Shown in pieces: positions 1 to 9,115 of a stretch of DNA of 25,975 nucleotides. The DNA is from Isohypsibius dastychi. Its lineage: Eukaryota > Tardigrada > Eutardigrada > Parachela > Isohypsibiidae. Both the position numbers and the translations under genes were made by a program. The stretch's first letter is position 1. Each line of letters opens with the position of its first letter. The stretch lies in NCBI GenBank assembly GCA_034696485.1, contig JAQIWT010000250.1, positions 1-25,975 of the forward strand, written 5' to 3'. The notes beneath the pieces are model-generated. The model saw only the letters and a program-made list of their open reading frames with translations, ran no database searches and was not told the DNA's origin.

Positions 1-476
1 CCCCTCACCACGTCACTCGTGCCACTGACCTCGAAAAACGGCATTTTTCAAAAATTCATAACTGAGCCTGGAACTTGATATTGGATCAAAAAATTTGCTG
101 GTAATATTCTTCAGATCATGCTCTACAGTTTGGGATCGGCGGCTTATTTTTAAACTTGTCCCAGCCACTATCAACTTGCTTGTAAGGTTTCCTTACAGGA
201 GCGCGCCGCACTTTCGGAATGAGAATTTTCGGATTCAAAGTTGCGGGGGCGAACTTTCGGAGCACCATTAATTACAACCATTTCCGGCCACCACCGTGTA
301 TGCAAAATGACTTCTATTTTCGGCCACTGGTTTAGTGAAGTACAGAAAATAACGAACCTCCGCCGAATTATTAGATAGGTTTAGATTCAGATGCACCCCA
401 GCCACTTGACGAACTCGTTCACCTGACTCAGTTTTCAAACAAGTTCGCTCCTAAAACAAAATCGGTTTAGGTGACC
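1..476. other. No gene seen
   Basis: I see no convincing exon on either strand here. The stretch has several direct stops in all frames and scattered 'cggcca' words near 290-330. It could hold downstream exons of the small minus-strand ORF that starts at 611, whose end carries a usable GTGAGG donor, but I could not find a matching exon. Confidence 0.4.
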
Positions 477-611
477 TCACAGATTGACTTGATGAACAAT
501 ATCGTTCCAAACCTCTTGTTTTGGTTTTCTTTTGTGTGCTCTGGACAATTTCTTGTCAGCCTGTTCTTCCTCAGCTTTGCCATCACTCTCTAGAATATCC
601 AATTCTGACAT
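477..611 (-). CDS. Small charged ORF or first exon, 44 aa
   Basis: A minus-strand ATG at 611 opens 44 codons of highly charged protein. It starts MSELDILESDGKAEEEQ, followed by a Lys/Arg-rich stretch (SRAHKRKPKQEVW), and reaches TGA at 479-477. The acidic-then-basic composition is typical of nuclear protein N-termini. Just before the stop a GTGAGG motif could serve as a splice donor, so this may be a first exon rather than a complete peptide. A TATA-like 'ttttata' sits immediately upstream, and a 9-bp inverted repeat around 630-651 lies further up. I do not recognise the product. The evidence is composition, the ATG and the donor only. Confidence 0.33.
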   Translation of the reverse strand: MSELDILESDGKAEEEQADKKLSRAHKRKPKQEVWNDIVHQVNL

Positions 612-711
612 ATAAAAAGACAACAGTGCGAGTTTTCATTCGAAAACTCGATTGGACTGCATTATACTGTATCGAAAAATACTGCTGCTCATCAAGTTGA
701 GTTGTTTACAG

Positions 712-850
712 ATTTGCTTTGCTGTACAGCTTTCGATCCTAAACAGCTCACCTCAGACACTTCATTTAGATATCCAAATAATTTTGATGAAATCAGGTGT
801 ACAATATTGAGTCTGGAGCTGTTTGGAGAAGGGGAAATGAGCTTCGTTGA
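712..850 (+). CDS. Candidate internal exon, unrecognised
   Basis: The stretch follows a possible acceptor (ttgtttacag at 702-711) and is open in one frame for 46 codons (DLLCCTAFDPKQLTS... to ...ELFGEGEMSFVE). It ends at a GTGACG that could be a weak donor. The amino-acid mix looks protein-like, but a 76-codon minus-strand ORF covers the same bases, so the coding strand is not certain. No family is recognised and no partner exon is found. Confidence 0.2.
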
Positions 851-1325
851 GTGACGACGAGAAATTCGCAAAAACTCGTCGCGAACGGGCTCACTTGACG
901 AAGCTAGCAGCGGCAAAGTCACGTTTCAGTTCGTCAAGGCACACTCCGTCGGTGCATCTAAACCTTGCTATTCATAGCGTGAAACCACCACAGTACATTT
1001 ATTCACGACTGTGCCAGTCTTCTACGATTCATTCTAGTAGAACCAGTGATCTGCGAGAATGCAGCCATATATATTTTATTTGATTCGATTCTGTTCAATC
1101 TCGGTCAACAAGTACAACAAAAAGATATTCTTGTTAGCATCACGATTGTCACGACGCAGACGGCAGGTTTCAGCTTTTACACTACTACACACTTCTACAT
1201 ACTACTTACTTTACAGTACTTCGAGGTCTTCGCTCGGAACGAGTCAATCGAAAAATATACGAAGTTTTATTCCGCTGCCCGATGCCATACAGGGTTTTGG
1301 AAAACTCAGGGTTTTGAAAAACTGA
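851..1325. other. No supported gene
   Basis: Only short overlapping open frames of poor composition occur here, rich in Ser, Tyr and Leu without domain-like blocks. No acceptor or donor pair gives a longer frame. I treat the stretch as noncoding. Confidence 0.35.
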
Positions 1326-1733
1326 TTGATATGTCGAGAAAACAAGAATTTATATACGAAACTGGCGGTTAGACGTGACAAAACTACAACCAATCCGTCT
1401 CAGCCAATGAGCCATAACAAATCAGAACTCACCAATCGGCACAACACTTTTGTTTCAAAACAAGAACGCAGGGCAATGGTTCCGATTAATGAAAACAAAC
1501 ATGAATCCAAGCTCATATCTCCTCCTTCACTAACCAGTTCTAACGATTGTAACGTTTCCGAAATAGGAACCGAAAAAGGAACCACAAATCAAGTGCTGAA
1601 TGAAGCCACTGCATCACAGTCCTGGGTGGACGCCAACCAGCAGTACGCAAAAAAGTGCGTTCAAGTGCACAAGTGCGTGATACACGTGCACACGCAACAC
1701 CTGCGCGAAATACGTACGCTGCATGTACGGTGA
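1326..1733 (+). CDS. Hypothetical polar ORF, 135 aa
   Basis: A 135-codon ATG-initiated ORF rich in Asn, Ser, Thr and Lys. It contains no hydrophobic segment, signal peptide or recognisable motif. The C-terminal part runs through a 'gtgc/gcac' rich stretch (about 1650-1720) that looks like low-complexity DNA, which makes the last third suspect. The ORF is longer than most chance frames here, but nothing in the sequence confirms expression. Low-confidence call. Confidence 0.2.
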   Translation: MICRENKNLYTKLAVRRDKTTTNPSQPMSHNKSELTNRHNTFVSKQERRAMVPINENKHESKLISPPSLTSSNDCNVSEIGTEKGTTNQVLNEATASQSWVDANQQYAKKCVQVHKCVIHVHTQHLREIRTLHVR

Positions 1734-1879
1734 AGAAGGGTGTTATAAGGAATTAGGGAGAAAACGGGAAATCGGCGGGACGTTGAAGGGTTACGCGAAG
1801 GCAAAGCATGAATCAGTACACATAATCAAGTCATTTGCACGTTCAACGCTTGTGTTTGTGAAAATAATCTCAAACTTAC

Positions 1880-2061
1880 CGTCGAATTTCCATCTTCCAA
1901 ATTCCCACAAAACACCCTTTTCCACGACGGAAAAAATAAATCCCAATTGGTTTTGCCGGGACACCTCCAAAGAAGCGAAAGAGCACGAGGACCACGAAGA
2001 CCTCAACGTTACTCTTTGTAGCGAACCCAATCTTTCGACGGAGATTTTGAAACGTCGACAT
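1880..2061 (-). CDS. First exon of a small membrane protein, unrecognised
   Basis: The ATG at 2061 starts MSTFQNLRRKIGFATKSN, a basic Ser/Thr-containing leader. A hydrophobic stretch (VEVFVVLVLFRFFGGVP, about residues 20-36) follows, then an Arg/Lys-rich tail. The exon ends at a strong donor (GTAAGTTT at 1879-1872) in phase 2. The leader plus one membrane span suggests a small membrane or mitochondrial-type protein, which is inference from composition only. No second exon was identified downstream. The start lies about 130 bp from the divergent plus-strand gene that starts at 2193. Confidence 0.38.
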
Positions 2062-2192
2062 CGTTAGCAAGCCTGAGACATTTAAATATACAAAATCTAA
2101 TAATTAAACGAATATATAATGACAATAAAAATTATTTCAAATTGAACAAAAATGAATAAAACCCCAAATTAAAATTAAAACTGAAAAAAAAG
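2062..2192. promoter_or_regulatory. AT-rich divergent intergenic spacer
   Basis: This 131-bp, very A+T-rich spacer separates a minus-strand candidate first exon (ATG at 2061) from a plus-strand gene start (ATG at 2193). By position it would act as a shared upstream region. No specific factor site is recognised; 'tataatgac' and 'aatatataatg' words are present but not diagnostic. Confidence 0.25.
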
Positions 2193-3329
2193 ATGGCGCC
2201 CTGTGGGACCATGGCTGGAGCGGACGAGCGTGCGGCACCACGTTTTGCCAGAGATGAGGCTTTGGCGCAGCACGACCTTACCTGGATCCAGGGCGACATT
2301 TGGGCCCAAAAGGTGGAGAGAGCGATCGAGGAGAAGCAATCCTCTCGGAAGAAACTGAAGAATGAAAAGGAGAAAAGGAGAAAAGTGGAAAGAGTTCCAA
2401 AAAAAGCTGGGAGAAATGATGCAACACCATTGTGGTGAAAACTGTGGGAGAGGAGGATGAAGAGTTGAAAGTGGCAGAAAAACAGAGAATGGATGAAGAA
2501 AGTGAAAAAAAGAGGAGAAAGATGAGATCGACAAGAAAGAATCGAGGAAGAACAGCAGGAAGAGCAGAATGAAGAAGAAGGAGAAGAGACCAGTTCTTCG
2601 GTAAGCGAGAGTGAAGAGAGTGAGAACTACGGATATGATTCGCCTCCCAGTGACACCAGCAGCTCTAATTCTAATGGATGAATTAAGTCCGAAGAGGACT
2701 TGTATGACGATGAAGAGGAGGATGATGAAGATGACATCGAAGAAAGCAGTTTTGAAGTCAGTGAGCAGGAAGAGAACCAAAAAAATGGTGGTGGAGAACG
2801 AAAGTAAGTCGCCCGAGGTTTTTTCTGATATGTTGCCTATTTATGCTTTCCTCTCCCCACAGTCTTATGGAGCAGATGCTCATTGGTCAGCATCATGAAG
2901 CTCTTGTGCTTGACGCTAAGAATCATCGTGGCCGGACAAGCGCTGAGCGAGTTGACGTTGAGCTTGTCCGCCTGATTCAACTACATGGTAAGTTTTGGTG
3001 TATTCTATTATACAGTTTTATGTTTTCAAGTTGTTCGTGAAATATTTCTTTTGATTTTCTGGTGTTAACCTTGTATCCAAAACAATTTATTTTTGTGATA
3101 ATTTTTTTCGTCCGATTCACATTAAGACTTTTGTTCTGTTTTCTAGTTTTCTAAATTTGTTTTTGACATTCCGTTTTCATTATTTCTACATAGGGTTTGT
3201 ATACAGTTTGATCTTATTTTTGCAGCGCGAAAATCGGCTACGGCTTCGGACCGTCAAATTAGAGGACATCGGGTTCCAGATTTCTGGAGATTTTGTTCCC
3301 ACCTCTTTCGAGGCACTGGTCATAATTAA
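2193..3329 (+). pseudogene. Lys/Glu-rich then acidic nuclear-type protein, broken frame
   Basis: The ATG at 2193 opens 81 codons that become strongly Lys/Glu-rich (coiled-coil like). The Lys/Glu character then continues in other frames, and from about 2540 an acidic frame (Glu/Asp/Ser, with DDEEEDDEDDIEES) runs to 2803. That frame splices in correct phase through introns 2804-2862 (59 nt) and 2988-3225 into exons 2863-2987 and 3226-3329, ending in TAA. The C-terminal part (RTSAERVDVELVRLIQLH, then VPDFWRFCSHLFRGTGHN) faintly recalls a Myb/SANT-like helical module. That is a guess. At least one frame change near 2440-2540 and an in-frame TGA at 2679-2681 interrupt it. Because the two introns keep phase, the downstream half was under selection until recently, or the breaks are sequence errors. 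Confidence 0.5.
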
Positions 3330-3446
3330 TTGATCTATTTTGTTCTGTTCTTTCGTTTCTCAGCAATCAGTTGTTGAGTTTTCTAATTCAATTCAATCAG
3401 GGTTTTTTCTCAGTTTTCTCCATCCCGTTCGCAAAGTTCTGGTTAA
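3330..3446. other. Convergent spacer
   Basis: This short spacer lies between the 3' end of the plus-strand acidic-protein gene and the end of recognisable STT3 homology on the minus strand. It is T-rich on the plus strand and no coding is seen. Confidence 0.4.
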
Positions 3447-3920
3447 GCCGCCAAATAATACAAGTACATTATCTCCGTTCAACTTCCGCATGATTTCATA
3501 AGCTCGATTTTCCTGACCCGGGCATCGCCTTTTAATTTGATCAAATGCGCGTATTATTCCACGTGTTCTTGTCCACCAGAATCGACCGATTGGCCATTGC
3601 AGTAATCTAGAGAAACCCAGTCAGCCTTTCCGGCGCAATAGCTTGCTTTGTAAACGTAACAACCGGGTATCCGTAATTCCAGAACGACATGACTTTCGTA
3701 ACCTGAAGGCAGACAAAAAATGCAAAGATTTTAACAACAACAATCCTTTAAATCCAGAGAAACGTTGAAGGAAAAGTTTTGGTAATTATGCGAGGAACTT
3801 GGAACAGAACAGACAGTTTTGGCACAGAGTGCATCTCGCAAATAACTTTATCAAATTTCCAATCAATATACCCCCTCGGTATTCATTTTCAGCCAGTAAT
3901 AGGCCTCCCGGAAGTCGTCG

Positions 3921-3940
3921 ATAATCCGTAATAATCCGTA
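3921..3940. repeat. Exact 10-bp tandem duplication in STT3 relic
   Basis: The decamer ataatccgta occurs twice head to tail. On the minus strand it falls between the codons for ...VRII and [10 protein letters not shown] and adds 10 bases, shifting the frame by one. Without one copy the two conserved STT3 blocks would read in a single frame. Confidence 0.93.
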
Positions 3941-4530
3941 CTTCATGACCACCACGAGCGGAAAGCACCTTAGACGGACTGCTGTACGTTTCCGAAGTGA
4001 CCCAAACACAATGCCACGCATACGTTGCGAGGGAGAACGCCATCAAGCTGACCAATTCGAAATAGAGAGCCATCAATCAATCCCCAACCTCCCGGAGATA
4101 AGATTCTGACCCACTTTTGGACATATAAGTGTTCGCTGATCCTTCAGTTCGCTTACTTTCCTTTTCGGTGACGGAATCCGGATCAGCATTTCGGGAATAA
4201 ATCTCCAACATTGACGAAATACCAATCCCGGATAAGTAGCGCATAACCGGCGCCAGAACCAACATCAGTCGAACCATTACTCCAGCATGAAAAATGCTGG
4301 TCACACCGTACATGATGATAAAAATATTCGCATCCGTCAGTTTCTTGAAGCTATAATACATCCCAACTACAAACCAAAACTGAATCATTACACGGACGTG
4401 TCTAATTCCCAATATCATTCACCTGGGAAGAAACACTAGAAGCTGCAAGTCAAAGTAAAACGACGACCACCCTGTAGGTTGATGTCCAGAAATGGAAGCG
4501 ATGATAAGGATATAATTCTTAGCATACGAC

Positions 4531-4540
4531 AGATCAGATC
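4531..4540. repeat. Exact 5-bp tandem duplication in STT3 relic
   Basis: The pentamer agatc occurs twice in tandem, exactly at the junction between the TGR-S-SL block and the SYAKN block of STT3. The extra five bases shift the frame. A single copy would keep both blocks in register. Confidence 0.9.
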
Positions 4541-4765
4541 TAGCGAATAAGATCTTCCGGTCTATGATGCGATCTTTCCCGTGACAGAAAAAATAATGGC
4601 CGCCACGGTTCCTACTCCAGCAAAAACGAAAACAACCGATCGGAGAAGAATGTCAAAGTTCTCTTTGGTCATTTCCGTGCGAACCAATTTGACAAAGGCA
4701 TACAATTGCCAAATTCTAAAGACGCCGAATGGCTTGAGAAAGAACTTAGGTCTCAAAGATGACAA

Positions 4766-5552
4766 GAATAAAAAATTTATAAAACTAAAAAATAAACTAT
4801 ATCAGCTCGGATTGTAGGTCCTCCCCTTCGGGGTGGGGACAAAAAAATTAGTACCGCCATACGTTCACTGAACTGAACTGGTTGAGAACAGACGGATGGA
4901 ATTTGCATTGACAGGATTGTTCCGAACACCTGTTGTCCCTTTCGCCCAGAATGCTTTCGGTAAGCTTATTCTTAAGCACTGTTACGGTATCAGTTATTGA
5001 TGGTTGGCTGAAGTTAGAACTACAGAAGTGAGAACTACCTCAGAAGTGAGAACTACATTTTTTGTTTTTGTTTTAAAGCGGAAGTGAGGATATCCCTGTA
5101 CATTTGAACGTGTTTTTGTTAAGGGCGGTTGCCTACTGTTCCCTGTTTTAAGAATAAATGTTTGTCGCCTGTGGAGCTTTCGAATCCTGAAGGGTGAAAT
5201 GTCAGGGGGCCGACACATTAGGCGGCAAGATCCAGCCGCGCATCGTCATGAATCGAATAGCATTGAATGAATTTATATTCAATTGAATTAATTCGAAGAG
5301 GCGGGGCCCCACGTAAAGCCTTATCCTCTACTGTAGCCTTTCCCAAATGGATTATGCTGCTTGGAATACAGTCGGTATAATTGTTGCTCGGCAGTTTCCG
5401 CTGAATCTAACATTAGGCCTCGTGTTTCGGAATGATGTAATATTTCTTGAAAAATGCCAGTTGCAGCTTGCTCAGAGTCGATAACCAATTTTTGGCTTCA
5501 TTGAACCCAACCTCCGGTCGTCTTACAAAAGTGTGTCTTGGACAGTCCTGGC
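4766..5552. other. No gene; short tandem repeat at 5023-5056
   Basis: No exon is recognised, and the amino-terminal part of STT3 that should lie upstream is absent. Two copies of cagaagtgagaactac (5023-5038 and 5041-5056) form an 18-bp-period repeat. A small GC-rich hairpin with a TTC(G) loop is present near 4818-4840. A 92-codon plus frame from 5447 runs through a poly-T tract and looks like chance. Confidence 0.45.
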
Positions 5553-5911
5553 CCGCAATTCAAAACCAGTGCTCCGCAATCCCGCCCGCAAAACCCGAAA
5601 TTTTTTTTTTTTTTCTTGAAATTACAGTTTTTTTCTTGCCACATTTGCATAAATTCGAATCAAACAACTGCAAGCTGGGGTCAGTGAGTGGCGCCGAAAG
5701 CTGCTTCGTGTTAATTTCTGTTTAGTGCTTCATATTTATTCAATATTAACTAATTTTGGTGCTCTGCAAACGAAAATTTTTTTCCGCAAACCCGCGATTC
5801 GCATTTCCCCGCAATCGAAAACTTCCGCAATGCAACGCAACGCAACCGAGACTCTCCGCAACGCAATTCACCGCAATTGTGGGGAATTGCGGAGATCTTC
5901 CGGTTCCGCAA
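5553..5911. repeat. CCGCAA-rich interspersed tract
   Basis: The hexamer CCGCAA occurs at least nine times (5553, 5574, 5586, 5784, 5809, 5825, 5856, 5871, 5906), together with CGCAA variants and one inverted TTGCGG copy (5887). The last copies form a hairpin (ccgcaatt 5871-5878 with aattgcgg 5885-5892, 6-nt loop). It sits directly against the 3' end of the MULE transposase fragment and includes two long T runs (around 5600 and 5627). This looks like a degenerate subterminal or satellite repeat of a mobile element, not coding sequence. Confidence 0.65.
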
Positions 5912-5921
5912 TGAATTGCGA

Positions 5922-6207
5922 GCCGGAACTGGTCTCGGATAACCTTGAAGAACTTTTCGTAGATGGCTTTTGGTTTGTTCGGTAGAAGTGCTTGAATAAG
6001 AAGCACAGTTGTTCCCTCCACATTACCATGAACGGTGTAGAGTTGAGTGAAAAGAGCGGGCGTAACTCTTCTGAAGATGTCGTGGATGTCGGTCATCAAA
6101 AAAGCGAGCCTTGCCAGAATCTTCCCCACAATCGTGAAGCAAAATATTCTCACCTGGAACAGGCTGATCATGCTTATCATGTGGTCCATGCTCATAGTAT
6201 CTGCCAC
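5922..6207 (-). pseudogene. MULE-type transposase fragment
   Basis: The minus-strand frame contains LFTQLYTVHGNVEG followed by LLPNKPKAIYEKFFKVIRDQ. This is the arrangement of the MULE (Mutator-like) transposase core, in which an 'xFxQLYTIHG' strand is followed by 'aLLpnKxxxtYxxfF'. The Asp of the usual 'DGTF' just upstream is represented by DIF. A neighbouring frame just upstream (about 6150-6180) reads ENILLHDCGEDSGKARFF, which resembles the residues that normally precede this core, so a frameshift separates the two. The frame runs out into the CCGCAA repeat after RDQF, where the next conserved Asp would be expected. Only about 70-90 residues of a protein of several hundred remain. Confidence 0.7.
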
Positions 6208-6313
6208 AGATTCCGGGTATAACCAAGAAGAATGGACTTTTTCTGACGTGCATTCTCAGTAATGCGTTGAGTTTTGCGGTGATTTACCATGAATTCTTAA
6301 GTCTCACGTGAAA

Positions 6314-6404
6314 TACGTCTCCGCCAAAAAGAAGTCCTCACTTCGCCCTATCGAAAGACTGAGTGGGCAGGCCCAAGTGAGGACTTCTTTTTGGCGGATA
6401 CGTA
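6314..6404. repeat. 30-bp inverted repeat, near-perfect hairpin
   Basis: The arms 6314-6343 and 6375-6404 pair over 30 bp with one mismatch; 23 consecutive pairs are perfect (6321-6343 with 6375-6397). The 31-nt loop contains its own gccc...gggc pairing. The arm centres on 'ccgccaaaaagaag'. It could be a folded-back mobile element remnant or encode a hairpin RNA. No flanking target duplication was recognised. Confidence 0.9.
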
Positions 6405-7075
6405 CCCAGCTTAGCAGAAAGTTTAAGCTCACGAGGCGAGGATAGCCAAACGTTACCGTACGGAAAACATTACCCCAATGCTGGGTTAATTTGCTAGTGA
6501 CGTTAAGTGCTTATTTGAACAGAATAGTTATTCAGTTGTGGGTAAACAGGTATCACTTTGTTGAGTGAATGGGTTTTTTCTTCCAGTGAGTAATTGAATT
6601 GAAAAGAAATGTTTTCGCCTTTATTTTCATATTCAACTTTCTCCAATTGATCGACAGACATTATTTGCAAGGAACGAACTTTATTTCCGAGAATTTGGAA
6701 ACGTTTTCTGGTGAACATCAAACCGCAAATGAATACCTATTCACCTAGTAAGAGAATAACTATTCACGTACAAGGTAATAGCTACTTAACTATGAGTGAT
6801 ATTTATCCATTTCAACCAGCCCCAGTAACCTCAAGTTTCTGTTGATTCAAAGGTTCCAGCCTGATTCTCCTATAATTTCTTCAAACAAAACCTAATGATT
6901 TTCTTAGCTGGATTTTTTGAGCTATAGCTTGTGATGCTTGATGCAGTTGGCACGAAGGTCGAGTTGTCAGATCAAGCCCAACGGGTTTCACCGCCGTCTA
7001 CCAATCTCCGAGAAACGTATATCAAATAACAGTTAAACTAAAGATAGTTGCAAAAAAACGCGTGGTCAAAAAAAT
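6405..7075. other. No supported gene
   Basis: A 72-codon minus-strand frame (6721-6503; MMFTRKRFQILGNKVRSLQ...) is the only notable open frame, with no splice or domain support. The rest is AT-rich with repeated 'tatt/ttca' words and gaataactattcac-like fragments. Confidence 0.35.
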
Positions 7076-7077
7076 TA

Positions 7078-7232
7078 CTCCAGTCTAACGATTTAATGGC
7101 CGAGCAAAAAGTGAAACCAGAGAGGGAAAACCAAGCCTGTGTGCGCAAGGCTGTCTCTCTGTCTCTCTTACGGCACTAATCCCTCTTCACTGAATTCATA
7201 TTTCACTTGGCTAATAAATCGTTAGACTAGAG
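7078..7232. mobile_element. 155-bp TA-flanked MITE
   Basis: The terminal inverted repeat begins ctccagtctaacgattta at 7078. It is mirrored at the right end as taaatcgttagactagag ending at 7232, with one mismatch over the outer 18 bp; weaker pairing continues through 'gtgaaa'. Both ends are flanked by TA (7076-7077 and 7233-7234), as expected for Tc1/mariner-type insertion. There is no coding capacity. The middle includes a ctctctgtctctct stretch. The right end lies 23 bp from the first exon recognised in the next gene, so it probably sits in that gene's intron or promoter. Confidence 0.75.
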
Positions 7233-7255
7233 TAATTAATGAATTTTCACTACAG

Positions 7256-9088
7256 CATGACCAAGAGGAGGTGGAATTTAAGACTGCCTCTCCTGATGGT
7301 CAAATATGTCATGTCTTCTATGGTGAAATCGTATTTGAGTCTACTGAACATAACCTCCAAACTGAGAACCGGATCCGAAATATAACTGATGAGAAATCCT
7401 ATCGTCAGCACCACCTGTCAATGAAGTCAAACTTTTTTTGATTTTGACTGCGACTTTATCACTATGATTCTGAATACGGATGGCTTAGCAAATAATCAAA
7501 GTAAGAACAAATCAGCCTGACCTTTGTCAGCTGCAGTAGCTGAAATGGTTCCGTACAAGCGGTTTCGGCCTGATAAGATCTTGAATTCAAATTTTGGCAC
7601 GGCGAGGGCAAACCACCCATGGACATCATGTTGGAGCTTCTCCAAGACATGATAAGCGAGATAAATAATGAAGGTTCGAATCTGTGTGTATTGAATCCAT
7701 TATTTCCTTACACGCGTTCGTTACAGACCTGAGTGTTGAAACTCCGAATGGTGTGGAAAAAGTTTCTCTGCATTCTCCGGCAAATGTCGCATATATGCCG
7801 GCAAAATCCGTGCTTCGCAACTCTGTTGGCCATACGGGCATGAGCGTTTGCAGCTCATGTGAAATAACGGATTACAGTGGAGCTGGCCACCGTATGGCGT
7901 TTTTACCTGAAGACGGTGAAATTTTGTCTAATCGAACAAAAGAATTCGTCAGACAACAATGTACCGCAGCGTTGGACCAAGGGTCACCAGTGAGTGCTAT
8001 CCAAATTTGATTGGTTCATACTCGTTTGATTCATTCAACAATATATGGTTGTTAAGTTCAAGCTGAGACAATTAGTTTGATTAAATTAGACCCTCAAGAT
8101 GATTACTTACTCAACGAAATGCATTGTGCACTTTCAGGAGTTGAGAGGAAACTGACGAAAGCTTGGACTGAGAACTCAACATCACCTTACTACATTGATA
8201 ACAACATGGTAAGGCTGTTTTCGACCTGGTGGATTGAGAAAAAGATTCAAAATCCAGATGACAACTTTGCAATCGAAAATATTGCCTTTCAAGCCCTCGG
8301 AGAATTTCACTCGACTTCCAAGACAGCCCAAGCCATATTTATACAAAGCCTACGAATTTCGCTCATTTATAACCCACTACACCGTATTCTGTTTCGACGG
8401 CATTTTACCGGCGAAATACCTCCTACACTAGAAATTACTGTACAAAACTTCTCCTCTTTATCTATTGAGTCCCATTGGGCTGGACATCGCCAGCAATAAC
8501 TTGAAGCAGTTTGTAGAAAAAATTCCAGAACTATATGGTACATTTCACGAAATCAAAATTATGACCTTTTGCCGATTTTCTCGATCTTTGAGGCGAACGT
8601 TCCTGTGGAATTTGTTTTTTATTTCTTGGATTATATGACCGAGATGGTTGAATGCTGGATGACATCACTCGTGTTCCTCAGTTTTCCGGAGCAATGCAAA
8701 AACTACTCAATAACGCCAGATGGCTCCATCAGCAAACTGACTGGATGTTTATGTTTAACCACCCAGAGCGTCACTTGCGCAGTCCAGGTATGGATTCAAT
8801 ACTTTATGTACATCTCGACGTAAGGTTGCTAGTCAGTTTTTCAGTCTCTACACAGATTTCAGGTATGTAAGCATAATTGCCGGTCATCGAGATGTGGATC
8901 ATGACCTGAGCGAGCAAGTCGTTTTGTACAACGCAAATGACGATGTACTCGACAAACTTCATGAACTGCCACCCATGCCTCGACCAACTATGGTTTGTCG
9001 GGATCTGTGTGGGCGATCATATTTCGGTTCACTGACACGGACAGAGTTTACAATCTTTTGCTATAAAAATAAATCATCGGCTCTGTAG
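7256..9088 (+). pseudogene. Unrecognised multi-exon gene A, frame-broken
   Basis: Exon 7256-7500 begins after 'cactacag' (HDQEEVEFKTASPDGQI...) and ends at GTAAGAAC. A 7-T run at 7433-7439 shifts its frame by one: NFF-stop in one frame, FDFDCDFITMILNTDG in the next. An exon from about 7537 to 7673 (AEMVPYKRFRPDKILN; PMDIMLELLQDMISEINNE, with another one-base shift between) splices in phase over a 53-nt intron (7674-7726) into 7727-7989 (DLSVETPNGVEKVSLHSPAN... to ...DQGSP), then a GTGAGT donor. Further open blocks follow at about 8090-8290 (ENSTSPYYIDNNMVRLF), 8470-8560 (GLDIASNNLKQFVEKIPELY), 8652-8785 (DDITRVPQFSGAMQKLL) and 8866-9088 (SIIAGHRDVDHDLSEQ). They lie in changing frames and end at TAG. 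No family is recognised and no membrane span or signal is seen. It ends 27 bp from the stop of the opposing gene B. Confidence 0.5.
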
Positions 9089-9115
9089 TCGCAGGTCGGT
9101 CGGTTGAGTCCATTT

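Larger units (their letters stand above)
3447..4765 (-). pseudogene. stt-3: STT3 oligosaccharyltransferase catalytic subunit, unprocessed pseudogene fragment
   Basis: STT3 transfers the lipid-linked glycan to Asn-X-Ser/Thr in the ER lumen. Reading down the minus strand, blocks match the family in order: [26 protein letters not shown]-[stop]-[95 protein letters not shown] (from WWDYGYQ); AMANRSILVDKNTWNNT; EIMRKLNGDNVLVLFGG. This is roughly the central third of a ~700-residue protein; both ends are missing. Introns of about 56 (4367-4422), 169 (3703-3871) and 57 nt (3607-3663) are kept, so it is a genomic duplicate, not a retrocopy. Breaks: TAG for the conserved Trp (4562-4564), a frameshift by 5-bp duplication (4531-4540), a frame change near 4424-4430, TGA at 4077-4079, a frameshift by 10-bp duplication (3921-3940), and decay near 3530-3550. 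The first W of the conserved WWDYG is changed to F. Confidence 0.92.

Noticed and set aside
2175-2780. 201-codon minus-strand ORF rich in Phe, Leu and Ser
   Set aside because: It is the antisense of the Lys/Glu and acidic codons of the plus-strand gene, whose frame splices in phase; the hydrophobic product is a shadow.
7674-7683. GGTTCGAATC, a tRNA B-box look-alike
   Set aside because: No A box or cloverleaf fits around it, and it lies exactly at a phase-consistent intron start.
7626-7841. 71-codon minus-strand ORF
   Set aside because: It opposes a phase-matched exon pair of gene A on the plus strand and has no domain; shadow.
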